Source: Rhodanobacter sp. (GTDB lineage: Bacteria; Pseudomonadota; Gammaproteobacteria; Xanthomonadales; Rhodanobacteraceae). Taken from it: a stretch of DNA of 64,000 nucleotides. Below the pieces are notes generated by a model that searched no databases, was not told the DNA's origin, and saw only the letters and a program-made list of their open reading frames with translations. The position numbers and the translations under genes were made by a program. Of the stretch, positions 53,207-61,352 are shown piece after piece. How positions within the stretch are numbered: the stretch's first letter is position 1; each line of letters starts with the position of its first letter. Location: the NCBI GenBank assembly GCA_040371205.1, contig AP031382.1, positions 2,601,562 to 2,665,561 of the forward strand, written 5' to 3'.

Positions 53207-53707
53207 TCAGCGGGAATTTTCCGGGCTTGCGCCGTCCCGCGCGTCGACCAGGCGCTCCATTTCGCGCGACAGCTCCTGCAGGCGCCGCGCATGCGCCTGC
53301 AACTGGCGCTCGCCGTCGTCGCGCGGCTCCCAGCGCGGCACCGGCGTGGGCTTGCCGGCGGGCGCATCCAGCGCCACGAACACCATCACGCAACTGGTCG
53401 CCAGCCGCTGCTCGTTCGTGCGCAGGTCGCTGGCGAGCACATCCACCGCCAGGTGCATGCTGGAGCTTCCGGTGTGGATCAGGCGCGCGCGCACCGTCAC
53501 CACGTCGCCGATCAGGATGGGCGCGACAAACTGGATGCCGCTGACCGAGACCGTGACGCAATACGCCCCGCTCCACGCCACCGCGCAGGCGTAGCCGGCC
53601 TGGTCGATCCACTTCATCACCATGCCGCCATGCACCTTGCCGCCGAAGTTGACGTCGGTGGGCTGGGCTAGGAAACGGAAGGTGACTTCGTGCTGCTGGC
53701 CTGACAT
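53207..53707 (-). CDS. Hotdog-fold acyl-CoA thioesterase
   Basis: A 166-residue acyl-CoA hydrolase of the YciA/BACH hotdog family. The active-site region is PTDVNFGGKVHGGMVMKWID near residues 16-35, which includes the conserved Asn and the HGG turn with a following Asp. The second strand block shows FVAPILIGDVVTVRARLIHTGSSSM and the central CVMVFVALD. A charged C-terminal helix with many Arg/Glu residues follows the fold. It hydrolyses acyl-CoA thioesters in the cytosol; chain-length preference cannot be told. Confidence 0.88.
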   Translation of the reverse strand: MSGQQHEVTFRFLAQPTDVNFGGKVHGGMVMKWIDQAGYACAVAWSGAYCVTVSVSGIQFVAPILIGDVVTVRARLIHTGSSSMHLAVDVLASDLRTNEQRLATSCVMVFVALDAPAGKPTPVPRWEPRDDGERQLQAHARRLQELSREMERLVDARDGASPENSR

Positions 53708-53741
53708 ACGCGCTCCGCATCGTTAAAGCGTGGGAGCGGCA

Positions 53742-54227
53742 TTATGCCCGCGGGTCGCGCACCAGCTCCATCGGCGTGGTGAGTACGCCGCTGGGCGACA
53801 GCCGTTCCGGCCCGACGGCCACGAACCCCAGCCGCCGGTACGCCGGCAGCGCGCAACGCGAGGCGTTGAGCGTGAAGCGGCAGGTACCGGCGCGACGCAC
53901 CGCATCGGTCATCGTGCGTAGCCACAGCCGCCGCGCGATGCCACGACCCTGATAACGGGTACCCACGAAAAGCTGCGTGAGATGGCAGTCGTCGCGCATC
54001 GTCGCCACGCCGACCAAGGTGTCGCCCAGCCACGCGAGGTGGAAGCGGTGGCCTGCATCCATGCATAGGCGCTGCGCCAGCGCGCCCTGCCGCGCCAGCA
54101 AGGCCAGTCCGGCCTCGCGCGACTGGTCGGGCAGAATCCAGCGCTGCGTCAGGCGCCGCACCAGCACGGCGACCGCACGTGCGTCGCCGGAGCGCCCGAG
54201 CCGTATCCGCAATGCCGCCTTCGCCAT
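53742..54227 (-). CDS. GNAT family N-acetyltransferase
   Basis: A 161-residue single-domain acetyltransferase with the acetyl-CoA-binding motif A near residues 92-112 (LFVGTRYQGRGIARRLW) and motif B near 125-150 (FTLNASRCALPAYRRLGF). Substrate is unknown. The start at 54227 gives a normal GNAT N-terminus (AALRIRLGRSGDARAVAVLV); the frame continues upstream to 54389 into the ychF end without conservation. It lies 82 bp after ychF. Confidence 0.85.
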   Translation of the reverse strand: MAKAALRIRLGRSGDARAVAVLVRRLTQRWILPDQSREAGLALLARQGALAQRLCMDAGHRFHLAWLGDTLVGVATMRDDCHLTQLFVGTRYQGRGIARRLWLRTMTDAVRRAGTCRFTLNASRCALPAYRRLGFVAVGPERLSPSGVLTTPMELVRDPRA

Positions 54228-54309
54228 GCCCCGCTCCGCACCTCGCCGAACGGCACCCATCCTTGCACGAACCGTCTGCGACCGGCGCACGACGGCTGTG
54301 CAGCCGCGC

Positions 54310-55398
54310 TCAGACGTTGAACAGGAAGTGCAGCACGTCGCCGTCCTTGACCACGTAGTCCTTGCCTTCCTTGCGCAGGCGGCCCGCATCGGCGGCGCCC
54401 TTCTCGCCCTTGTACTGGATGAAGTCGTCGTAACCCACCGTTTCGGCGCGGATGAAACCGCGCTCGAAGTCGGTGTGGATCACGCCCGCCGCTTGCGGCG
54501 CGGTGTAGCCGCGCTTGATCGTCCACGCGCGCACTTCCTTCACGCCGGCGGTGAAATAGGTCTGCAGGTCGAGCAGCTTGTAGCCGGCGCGGATCACGCG
54601 GTTGAGGCCCGGCTCATCCAGACCGAGATCCTTCAGGAATTCGTCGCGGTCGGCGTCGTCGAGCTGGGCCAGCTCTTCCTCGATGGCGGCGCACACCGGC
54701 ACCACCTCGGCGCCTTCTTCGGCGGCGCGGGCGCGCACGGCGTCGAGGTGCGGGTTGTTCTCGAAACCGTCCTCGAGCACGTTGGCGATGTACATCAGCG
54801 GCTTCAACGTGAGCAGGAACAGGTCGCGCACCAGCGCCTTTTCTTCGTCGTCCAGCTTCGCGCTGCGCGCCGACTTGCCCTCGTTGAGTGCGGCGGCGAG
54901 TTTCTGCAGCACCGGCTTCTTCGCCAGCGCCTCCTTGTCGTTGGCCTTGGCCGCGCGCTCGGCGCGGTTCAGCGCCTTCTCCACCGACTCCAGGTCGGCC
55001 AGCGCCAGTTCGGTGTCGATGGTCTCGATGTCGGCGATGGGGTCGACCTTGCCGGCCACGTGGATCACGTCGCCCTCGAAGCAGCGCACCACGTGGGCGA
55101 TCGCGTCCACCTCGCGGATGTGCGCGAGGAACTTGTTGCCCAGGCCTTCGCCCTTCGACGCGCCGGCGACCAGACCGGCGATGTCGACGAATTCCACCGC
55201 GGTCGGGATCACCTTCTGCGGGTTGACGATGGCCGACAGCGCATTGAGCCGCGGGTCGGGCACCGGCACCACGCCCACGTTGGGCTCGATGGTGCAGAAC
55301 GGGAAGTTCGCTGCGGCGATGCCGGCCTTGGTCAGCGCGTTGAACAGGGTGGACTTGCCGACGTTGGGCAGGCCGACGATGCCGCATTTGATGCCCAT
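54310..55398 (-). CDS. ychF: Redox-regulated ATPase YchF (OLA1 family)
   Basis: A 362-residue TRAFAC-class P-loop protein (363 in E. coli) that prefers ATP over GTP and binds the ribosome. The P-loop is GLPNVGKST (residues 8-16) and switch II is [17 protein letters not shown] near 68. The G4 equivalent is NVLED near 200, not NKxD, in line with ATP use. The C-terminal TGS domain reads [18 protein letters not shown] through [15 protein letters not shown]. It follows pth, as in many gammaproteobacteria. Confidence 0.97.
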   Translation of the reverse strand: MGIKCGIVGLPNVGKSTLFNALTKAGIAAANFPFCTIEPNVGVVPVPDPRLNALSAIVNPQKVIPTAVEFVDIAGLVAGASKGEGLGNKFLAHIREVDAIAHVVRCFEGDVIHVAGKVDPIADIETIDTELALADLESVEKALNRAERAAKANDKEALAKKPVLQKLAAALNEGKSARSAKLDDEEKALVRDLFLLTLKPLMYIANVLEDGFENNPHLDAVRARAAEEGAEVVPVCAAIEEELAQLDDADRDEFLKDLGLDEPGLNRVIRAGYKLLDLQTYFTAGVKEVRAWTIKRGYTAPQAAGVIHTDFERGFIRAETVGYDDFIQYKGEKGAADAGRLRKEGKDYVVKDGDVLHFLFNV

Positions 55399-55465
55399 GA
55401 AAAACTCCGAAGCGTGTGTGCCGTTGCAGGCGACGTTCCGCGAAAGCGGCAACGGCACCGTGAAA

Positions 55466-56050
55466 TTATGTGCCGCCAGCGGTATGCAGGCGCTGCATGG
55501 CCTTGTCGAACTGCCCCTCGACCGCCAGCGGCAGCACGTCCAGCGCGCGCGCGATGCCGGTGAGGATGGCGTCTTCGTCCTGCGCTGAGGGGCGGCCGAG
55601 CACCCAGGGCGTGACCTTGTCCTTGTGGCCGGGATGGCCGATGCCGATGCGCAGCCGATGGTACTTGCCGTGGCCGAGGTGCGCGGCGATGTCGCGCAAA
55701 CCGTTCTGGCCGCCGTGGCCGCCGTCGAACTTCATCCGCACGGTGCCGACCGGCAGGTCGAGATCGTCGTGCGCCACCAGGCACTCGTCCGGCTCGATCT
55801 TGTAGTAGCGCAACGCGGAGGCCACCGCGATGCCGCTCTTGTTCATGAAGGTGGCGGGCTTGAGCAGCCACACCGACTCGCCGCCGATGCGCAGCTTGCA
55901 GGTCTCGCCGTGCAGCTTGCCGTCGAAACCCCAGCGCTCGCCCTGCCCCGCCGCAAAGGCGTCCACAAACCAGAACCCGGCGTTGTGCCGGGTTCGGAGG
56001 TATTCGGCACCGGGATTGCCCAGCCCGACGATGAGTCGCAGACCCGCCAT
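55466..56050 (-). CDS. pth: Peptidyl-tRNA hydrolase
   Basis: Releases peptides from peptidyl-tRNA that drops off the ribosome; 194 residues. The catalytic histidine is His22 in [10 protein letters not shown], with GLGNPG at the start (Asn12), FMNKSG near 71 and the catalytic Asp in [11 protein letters not shown] near 95. It ends in a short C-terminal helix. The ATG at 56050 fits the [14 protein letters not shown] start; a GTG at 56068 would add six residues, and neither has a clear ribosome-binding site. It lies 54 bp downstream of rplY. Confidence 0.97.
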   Translation of the reverse strand: MAGLRLIVGLGNPGAEYLRTRHNAGFWFVDAFAAGQGERWGFDGKLHGETCKLRIGGESVWLLKPATFMNKSGIAVASALRYYKIEPDECLVAHDDLDLPVGTVRMKFDGGHGGQNGLRDIAAHLGHGKYHRLRIGIGHPGHKDKVTPWVLGRPSAQDEDAILTGIARALDVLPLAVEGQFDKAMQRLHTAGGT

Positions 56051-56104
56051 GGAGGCAAGCAAGCGCACGCGGACCGCGCCCGGACGGGCGCGGTCCGCAG
56101 CGGC

Positions 56105-56761
56105 TTACTTCTTGTCCTTGGCCGGCGCAGCGGCGGGAGCCGCCTCGGCAGCGTCGGCGGCCGGCGCTTCCTCGACCTCTTCCTTCACTGCATTCGCGGT
56201 GACCACGGTGGTGTCGTGATCGGCGCCCAGGTGCAGGGCCACGATCTCCACGCCCTTCGGCAGCTTCAGTTGCGACAGGTGGATGATGTCGCCCGGCTTC
56301 AGGTCGGCCAGGTCGAGTTCGATGAACTCCGGCAGATCCTTCGGCAGGCAGGAGATTTCCACTTCCGTCAGGTTGTGCGAAATCACCACGCCGGAGGTCT
56401 TGGCGGCGGCGGACTTCTCCTGGTTGAGGAAGTGCAGCGGCACGTTGACGCGGATGGCGTGCTTCTCGTCGATGCGCAGGAAATCCATGTGCATCATCTG
56501 CTGCTTGAACGGGTGCTTCTGCCAGTCGCGCACCAGCACCTTCTGCAGCTTGCCGTCGACGTTCAGGTCGAGCACGGAGGAGAAGAACCACTCGTGCTTG
56601 GCGGCGAGCAGGATGGTGTTGTGCTCGATCTGGATGCTTTGCGGGGGCTGGCCCGCACCGTAGACGACGGCCGGAACGTAGCTCGCGCGACGCAGGCGGC
56701 GGCTCGCACCTTTCCCCTCGTCCTTGCGGCTCTCGGCCTTGATTTCATGAGTCTGTGCCAT
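56105..56761 (-). CDS. rplY: 50S ribosomal protein L25/TL5/CTC
   Basis: 5S rRNA-binding protein of 218 residues, the long CTC form with an N-terminal L25 domain (residues about 1-95) and a C-terminal TL5-type beta domain (to about 185). It ends in an Ala/Glu/Lys-rich tail of about 30 residues. The early KGASRRLRRASYVPAVVYGAGQPP and VRDWQKHPFKQQMMHMDFLRI are diagnostic. MAQTHEIKAESR at 56761 is the start. It lies between prs and pth, a conserved gammaproteobacterial order. Confidence 0.96.
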   Translation of the reverse strand: MAQTHEIKAESRKDEGKGASRRLRRASYVPAVVYGAGQPPQSIQIEHNTILLAAKHEWFFSSVLDLNVDGKLQKVLVRDWQKHPFKQQMMHMDFLRIDEKHAIRVNVPLHFLNQEKSAAAKTSGVVISHNLTEVEISCLPKDLPEFIELDLADLKPGDIIHLSQLKLPKGVEIVALHLGADHDTTVVTANAVKEEVEEAPAADAAEAAPAAAPAKDKK

Positions 56762-56878
56762 TTCGGTACTACCTTGGATGGATGAACCGCCTCGCGGCGG
56801 CCGTTCGACTTTTCCGCGACCAGAAAAGCCCGTCGCTTCCACGCGGTATCCGTGCCGCGAAAAGCTGAGTTGCAAAAC

Positions 56879-56895
56879 CGCCCATCCTGGGCGGA
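56879..56895. repeat. Dispersed-family hairpin between prs and rplY
   Basis: CCGCCC (56879-56884), loop ATCCT and GGGCGG (56890-56895), followed by ACTTTC. It lies 11 bp past the prs stop. Its stem differs in sequence from most other members while pairing is kept. Confidence 0.65.
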
Positions 56896-56905
56896 CTTTC
56901 AAATA

Positions 56906-57865
56906 TCAGTCGATGTACAGCGAACTCACCGACTCGCCGAAGGCGATGCGGCGGATCGTCTCGGCCAGCAACTCGGCCACCGAGAGCACGCGGATCTTCG
57001 GGTTGGCCTTCGCCTCGGCGCTCAACGGCAAGGTGTTGGTGACCACCAGCTGGTCGAGCTGGGACTTGTCGAGGTTGCTCATCGCGGCGCCGGAAAGCAC
57101 CGGATGCACGCAGTAGGCCACCACCTTCTTCGCCCCGCGCTCCTTCAGCGCCGCCGCGGCGGCGCACAGCGTGCCGGCGGTGTCGACGATGTCGTCCACC
57201 ATCACGCAGGTCTTGCCCGCGACGTCGCCGATGATGTTCATCACCGTGGCCACGTTGGCCTTGGGCCGGCGCTTGTCGATGATCGCCAGGTCGGCGTCGT
57301 CCAGCCGCTTGGCCAGGGCGCGGGCGCGCACCACGCCGCCGACGTCCGGGCTGACCACGATCAGGTCGTCCATGCTGTGGTTGCGCCAGATGTCGGCCAG
57401 CAGCACCGGCGAGGCGTACACGTTGTCCACCGGCACGTCGAAGAAGCCCTGGATCTGCTCGGCATGCAGGTCCACCGTGACCACGCGGTCGATGCCGGCG
57501 GTGCCGATCATCTTGGCCACCAGCTTGGCGGTGATCGGCACGCGCGCCGAACGCGGGCGGCGGTCCTGCCGCGCATAACCGAAGTACGGGATCACCGCGG
57601 TGACGCTGGCGGCGGAGGCGCGCTTCAGCGCATCGGCCAGCGCCAGCAGCTCGACCAAGTTCTTTGCGCTCGGCGCGCCCGTGGGCTGCAGCACGAACAC
57701 TTCCTGGTTGCGCACGTTCTCCTCGATCTCGATCTGCACCTCGCCGTCGCTGAAGGTGCTGACCAGGGCCTTGCCCAGCGGCATGCCCAGACGCGCGGCG
57801 ACGTCCTCGGCGAGCTGAGGGTGCGCCTTGCCGGAAAACAGCATCATCGGGCTGGACCTGTCCAC
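56906..57865 (-). CDS. prs: Ribose-phosphate pyrophosphokinase
   Basis: Makes PRPP from ribose 5-phosphate and ATP for nucleotide, His and Trp synthesis; 319 residues from a GTG start. The GTG at 57865 has AGGA about 8 bp upstream, while the ATGs at 57847/57844 lack a good site. Motifs are [15 protein letters not shown] near 38, [21 protein letters not shown] near 95-115 (ATP loop and flexible loop), [12 protein letters not shown] near 137 and the PRPP loop [10 protein letters not shown] near 227. It sits between tRNA-Gln and rplY. Confidence 0.96.
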   Translation of the reverse strand: MDRSSPMMLFSGKAHPQLAEDVAARLGMPLGKALVSTFSDGEVQIEIEENVRNQEVFVLQPTGAPSAKNLVELLALADALKRASAASVTAVIPYFGYARQDRRPRSARVPITAKLVAKMIGTAGIDRVVTVDLHAEQIQGFFDVPVDNVYASPVLLADIWRNHSMDDLIVVSPDVGGVVRARALAKRLDDADLAIIDKRRPKANVATVMNIIGDVAGKTCVMVDDIVDTAGTLCAAAAALKERGAKKVVAYCVHPVLSGAAMSNLDKSQLDQLVVTNTLPLSAEAKANPKIRVLSVAELLAETIRRIAFGESVSSLYID

Positions 57866-57900
57866 GCTTGCATTCCTCGAAAATGCTGCAAAGTGCTGGG

Positions 57901-57977
57901 TGGCTGGGGCGGCAGGATTCGAACCTGCGCATGCGGGAATCAAAATCCCGTGCCTTAACCAGCTTGGCGACGCCCCA
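57901..57977 (-). tRNA. glnT: tRNA-Gln (TTG)
   Basis: A 77-nt cloverleaf with CCA encoded. The acceptor stem is TGGGGCG/CGCCCCA with G73, the anticodon loop TTTTGAT in a CGGGA/TCCCG stem, and the T-loop TTCGAAT. It lies between ispE and prs, 36 bp upstream of the prs start, a conserved gammaproteobacterial position. No integrase or attachment-site duplication is nearby. Confidence 0.97.
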
Positions 57978-57986
57978 TCATTCGAT

Positions 57987-58019
57987 CCCGACGGTGCGCC
58001 ATCCTGGCGCCCCGTCGGG
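57987..58019. repeat. Compound hairpin upstream of tRNA-Gln
   Basis: An outer CCCGACG/CGTCGGG stem encloses an inner GCGCC, loop ATCCT, GGCGC hairpin (57996-58010). The inner part matches the dispersed hairpin family. It sits 10 bp upstream of tRNA-Gln in the 167-bp gap to ispE. Otherwise that gap holds only a weak palindrome near 58030-58046. Confidence 0.55.
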
Positions 58020-58144
58020 TCGGCAAGTCCGGCGCATGTCCGGATTTGCCTCCGTTGACACCCACTCGCGTGGCCGCCAACGCGCGAACCCTCCGTGGTC
58101 TGCTTGTCTCTTCTCCGCACATCCAGAGCCGGAGCGAGCCGCCT

Positions 58145-59518
58145 TCATACCGCATGGCGGCCCAATGCCTCGTGCAAGGGCGAAATCGCGACGCCGGTGG
58201 CCACGTGGGCCGTGAACATCGCCGGGCAGCGGTCCGCGATGGCCTGCGCCTGCTCCCGCGAGCGCAGCTCAAGGAACACGCAACCGCCGCTGCCGGAAAG
58301 CCTTGCCGCCCCATGGCGGCCAAGCCAGTCCAGCGCCGCCGCCACGCGCGGATGGCGCGCCCGCACCACCGGTGTGAAGGCGTTCTCCGCCGTTTCGCCC
58401 GAAACAAAGGACGAAATTGTCGCCCGGGGCGCATTTCGTGTCAATTCAGGCGCTTGAAAAAGCCCCGCGGTGGGCACGTGCTCGTGCGGATCGAGCACCA
58501 CGTAGTGCCGCCGCGGCAGCGCCAGCGGCGTGAGCCGCTCGCCCACGCCCTCGGCCCAGGCCGAGCGGCCACGCACGAACACCGGCACGTCGGCGCCGAG
58601 TTGCCGGCCCAATTCCGCCAGCGCGTCTTCGTCCAGTCCGCAGCGCCACAGATGGTTCAGCGCCACCAGCGCGGTGGCCGCGTCCGAGCTGCCGCCGCCG
58701 AGGCCGCCGCCCATCGGGATGCGCTTTTCCACCGCGATGTCGGCGCCGGACGGACCGGGCGCGTGGCCGCGGAGCAGGCGCGCGGCGCGCACCACCAGGT
58801 CGTCCTGCTCGGCCACGCCGGACGCACCGGAGACACGGCATATCCCGCCGTCCGCACGCACGCGGATGCGCAGTTCGTCGCCCCAGTCGAGCAGGCGGAA
58901 CACGGTCTGCAATTCGTGGTAGCCGTCCGCGCGGCGCCCGGTGATGCGCAGGAACAGGTTGAGCTTGGCCGGCGCCGGCCAGCGCGTCCAGCCATCGGGG
59001 GACGCCTGCAGGCGTCGCCGCATATACACGCGCAGGTGCATCGGAAAACCGCTGGCACGATCGTGTGCGTGGTGTTCCGCCAGTGCCGGCGTGTAAAGCT
59101 CCGGGTCGATCGCTTCGAAGCCGTGCCGCGCATAGAACGGCGCGTTCCACGGCACGTCGGAGAGCGTACCGAGCACCATGGAGGGATAACCGGATTCGGC
59201 CGCCCAGGCACAGGCGTGCTCCAGCAGGGCCGCGCCGATGCCGCGCCGGCCGTGGCTGGGCAGCACGTCGATTTCGGCGATGCCTGCCTCGCCGCCCTCG
59301 ATCGCCACGCCCACGAAACCCACGGCGCCGCCGTTTTCGTCCAGCGCGACCCACACGCGGCCGGCGTCGATGGCATCGGCCAGCGACTGCGCATCCATCG
59401 GCGCGGCGGCGTACGACGGCCCGGCGGGATGGTGGCGGAACAGTTCCTGTGCCGCGCGCTCGATGCCGCAGAGGGCGCCAGCTTGCGCCAACCGGGCGCG
59501 CTCGATGCGGAATGACAT
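58145..59518 (-). CDS. ispE: GNAT acetyltransferase fused to CDP-ME kinase IspE
   Basis: A single open frame of 457 residues joins two enzymes. Residues 1-170 are a GNAT domain, with motif A VLPSHGRRGIGAALLEHACA (85-104) and FYARHGFEAIDPE (128-140). Residues about 178-457 are a complete IspE of the GHMP kinase fold, phosphorylating CDP-methylerythritol in the non-mevalonate isoprenoid pathway. The IspE part has PAPAKLNLFLRITGRRADGY with Lys185, the ATP loop PMGGGLGGGSSDAATAL (269-284), catalytic Asp310 in GADVPVF, and RLSGSGGCVFLEL. Usual IspE is near 285 residues. Internal ATGs at residues 160 and 166 (59023) could start IspE alone, but neither has a ribosome-binding site. The GNAT substrate is unknown. 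Confidence 0.88.
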   Translation of the reverse strand: MSFRIERARLAQAGALCGIERAAQELFRHHPAGPSYAAAPMDAQSLADAIDAGRVWVALDENGGAVGFVGVAIEGGEAGIAEIDVLPSHGRRGIGAALLEHACAWAAESGYPSMVLGTLSDVPWNAPFYARHGFEAIDPELYTPALAEHHAHDRASGFPMHLRVYMRRRLQASPDGWTRWPAPAKLNLFLRITGRRADGYHELQTVFRLLDWGDELRIRVRADGGICRVSGASGVAEQDDLVVRAARLLRGHAPGPSGADIAVEKRIPMGGGLGGGSSDAATALVALNHLWRCGLDEDALAELGRQLGADVPVFVRGRSAWAEGVGERLTPLALPRRHYVVLDPHEHVPTAGLFQAPELTRNAPRATISSFVSGETAENAFTPVVRARHPRVAAALDWLGRHGAARLSGSGGCVFLELRSREQAQAIADRCPAMFTAHVATGVAISPLHEALGRHAV

Positions 59519-59570
59519 GGGCGATGGGTTCCAGGGAGCCGCCTAGCTTAACCGCCCGATGGCCCGCGGA

Positions 59571-60692
59571 TCACAGATGCCGGCGGATCGCGCCCGTTTC
59601 CGCGCCGACAGGCACGTCGGCGGCCACCCGGTTGCGCCCGCCCTGCTTGGCGGCGTAGAGCGCCGCATCCGCACGGGCAAAAAGCTCGTCGGGATGGTAG
59701 CCGTGGTCGGGGTTCGCCTGCGCCACCCCCAGGCTCAAGGTGAGGCCGGGAATCGGCGGCTCGGCCAGCGGCGCCCGCGCAGCCACCGCCGCGCGCAACT
59801 GTTCGGCCAGCGCGACCGCGTGCCCGGCGTCCTGGCCGGCGCAGGCGATCATGAACTCGTCGCCGCCGAAACGGCCGAACAGATCGTCGCTTACCAGGTG
59901 TTCGCGCACCACGCCCACCACCAGGGCCAGCGCGGCATCGCCGACCAGATGGCCGAGGCTGTCGTTGATCGCCTTGAAGTGGTCGAGGTCGAACACGATC
60001 AGGCTGAGTGGCTGGTTGTATTTCGCCAGATGATCCGTGCGCTCGCGCAGTTCCGCGGCAAATGCCTGCCGGTTCAGCGTGCCGGTAAGCGGGTCGTGCA
60101 TCGACAGCTGCTGCAGTTGCTCGGACTTCTGCCGCAGATGGCTGTGCGCGGACTTCAGGTAACGCTGCTGGCGCACCAGCCGCTCGGCTTCCGCATGCAG
60201 TTGCCGCGAGCGGCGCAGCGACGCCCACCAGGCCAGCAAGGCCACGGCCAGCGCCAGCAGCAACAGCCACGGCAAGCGATGCTCCCTCGGCGGCGGGTTC
60301 GCAGGGACTTCGGCGCCCGCCTTCGCCGCGTCCGGTGCCGGCGCTACCACCGGCTTCGCCTCGGCAGGCACGGCGGGCTGCGCGATGGATGCCGCCGGCG
60401 CCTGGGCCGCATCGCCAGCAATGGCCTCCTGACCTGCCGTCGCCGCTGGCGCAATATGCGCCGGAATGGGAAGGGGTGCAGGCGCCGGAGCCCGTTCGAT
60501 CCGCGGCGGCGGCGGCGGCGGACCGAACGGCAAGGGCGCACCGGGAGGCGGCGGCCGCATGCCGGGCGGTGGCGGCGGCCCGCCGTCGCCAGGACGCTGT
60601 TGCGCGCCGGCGGTGGCGGCCAGACCCAGCATCAGGCACATCGCGCTCCGTCTGACGCCTTGTCGGAATGCAGGCACGCCCATCCTCCCCAT
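59571..60692 (-). CDS. Membrane-anchored GGDEF diguanylate cyclase
   Basis: Probable c-di-GMP synthase of 373 residues. Layout: a signal-like hydrophobic N-terminus (18-30), a Pro/Ala-rich segment (35-135) with repeated PPPP runs that is predicted periplasmic, one membrane helix (140-158), a short coiled coil (163-197), then a GGDEF domain with LDHFKAINDSLGH (236-248) and an intact GGDEF at 276-280 in FGRFGGDEF. The RxxD product-inhibition site is not intact: VSDD stands where RxxD would be. No EAL, PAS or receiver domain is present. The gene separates lolB from ispE, which are usually adjacent. Confidence 0.9.
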   Translation of the reverse strand: MGRMGVPAFRQGVRRSAMCLMLGLAATAGAQQRPGDGGPPPPPGMRPPPPGAPLPFGPPPPPPRIERAPAPAPLPIPAHIAPAATAGQEAIAGDAAQAPAASIAQPAVPAEAKPVVAPAPDAAKAGAEVPANPPPREHRLPWLLLLALAVALLAWWASLRRSRQLHAEAERLVRQQRYLKSAHSHLRQKSEQLQQLSMHDPLTGTLNRQAFAAELRERTDHLAKYNQPLSLIVFDLDHFKAINDSLGHLVGDAALALVVGVVREHLVSDDLFGRFGGDEFMIACAGQDAGHAVALAEQLRAAVAARAPLAEPPIPGLTLSLGVAQANPDHGYHPDELFARADAALYAAKQGGRNRVAADVPVGAETGAIRRHL

Positions 60693-60743
60693 CTACGCCC
60701 GGCGAACTCTAGCGAGCCAGGCGCACGCGGTCATCTCCGCCGC

Positions 60744-61352
60744 TCAGTGCAGGTTCCACGTCTCGATCGACAAACGCACCTTGTACGGCGGCTGCGAGGC
60801 AAAGATGGTGGTGGGCAGCGGCGGCTGGCGCGTGGTGTCCCAGGCGCGGTAGTCCACCGACCAGCCGTCCTGCGTGAGCAACGAAGGCAGGCGATTGTCG
60901 CCGAAGGCCAGCTCGGCCGGACCGCTGTCCGCGCGCAGGCCCAGCACCCACGCGCGCAGGTCGTGCAGCGGCACCTCCCAGCCCAACGCACGACGCATCA
61001 GGGCTTCGGCATCCGTGCCCTGCAGCGGACCGCCGTCCAGCCCCTTCAGCACGGCACCGTCGGCCCCGCCGATCAACTCGAAGCTGCGGCCGGTGATCGG
61101 TGCGCGGAACACGAAGCTGTAGTTGTCGCCGTCCTGCGTCCAGGTGAAGCCGCCGCTGCCGCCGTCGCGGCCATCGGACACGCCCAACCGCCCCTCCAGC
61201 GTCCAATGGTCGGTGTGCGCCAATGCCCGTTCGCGGGCCGCCTGCGCGTTGAGCAGGCTGGCATCGCCCTTGATGCGCGCCGCCTGCTGCGGCACGCACG
61301 CGGCCAGCAGCAACGGCAGGGCCGCTGCGAGGTATCGGATATATCGCTTCAT
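60744..61352 (-). CDS. lolB: Outer-membrane lipoprotein receptor LolB
   Basis: Accepts lipoproteins from LolA and inserts them in the outer membrane; 202 residues. A lipoprotein signal peptide ends in LLLAAC with Cys19 as the lipidated residue. The mature part has WTLEGRLGVSDG, then FTWTQDGDNYSFVFRAPITGRSFEL, typical of the LolB half-barrel. It continues through GWEVPLHDLRAWVLG, which covers the protruding-loop region and following core. The start overlaps the stop of the upstream TPR gene (ATGA). Confidence 0.93.
   Translation of the reverse strand: MKRYIRYLAAALPLLLAACVPQQAARIKGDASLLNAQAARERALAHTDHWTLEGRLGVSDGRDGGSGGFTWTQDGDNYSFVFRAPITGRSFELIGGADGAVLKGLDGGPLQGTDAEALMRRALGWEVPLHDLRAWVLGLRADSGPAELAFGDNRLPSLLTQDGWSVDYRAWDTTRQPPLPTTIFASQPPYKVRLSIETWNLH

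Noticed and set aside
57901-57977. tRNA-Gln as a possible integration site
   Set aside because: No integrase gene, no repeated tRNA 3' end and no foreign-looking genes flank it; the lolB-ispE-tRNA-Gln-prs order is a conserved chromosomal arrangement.
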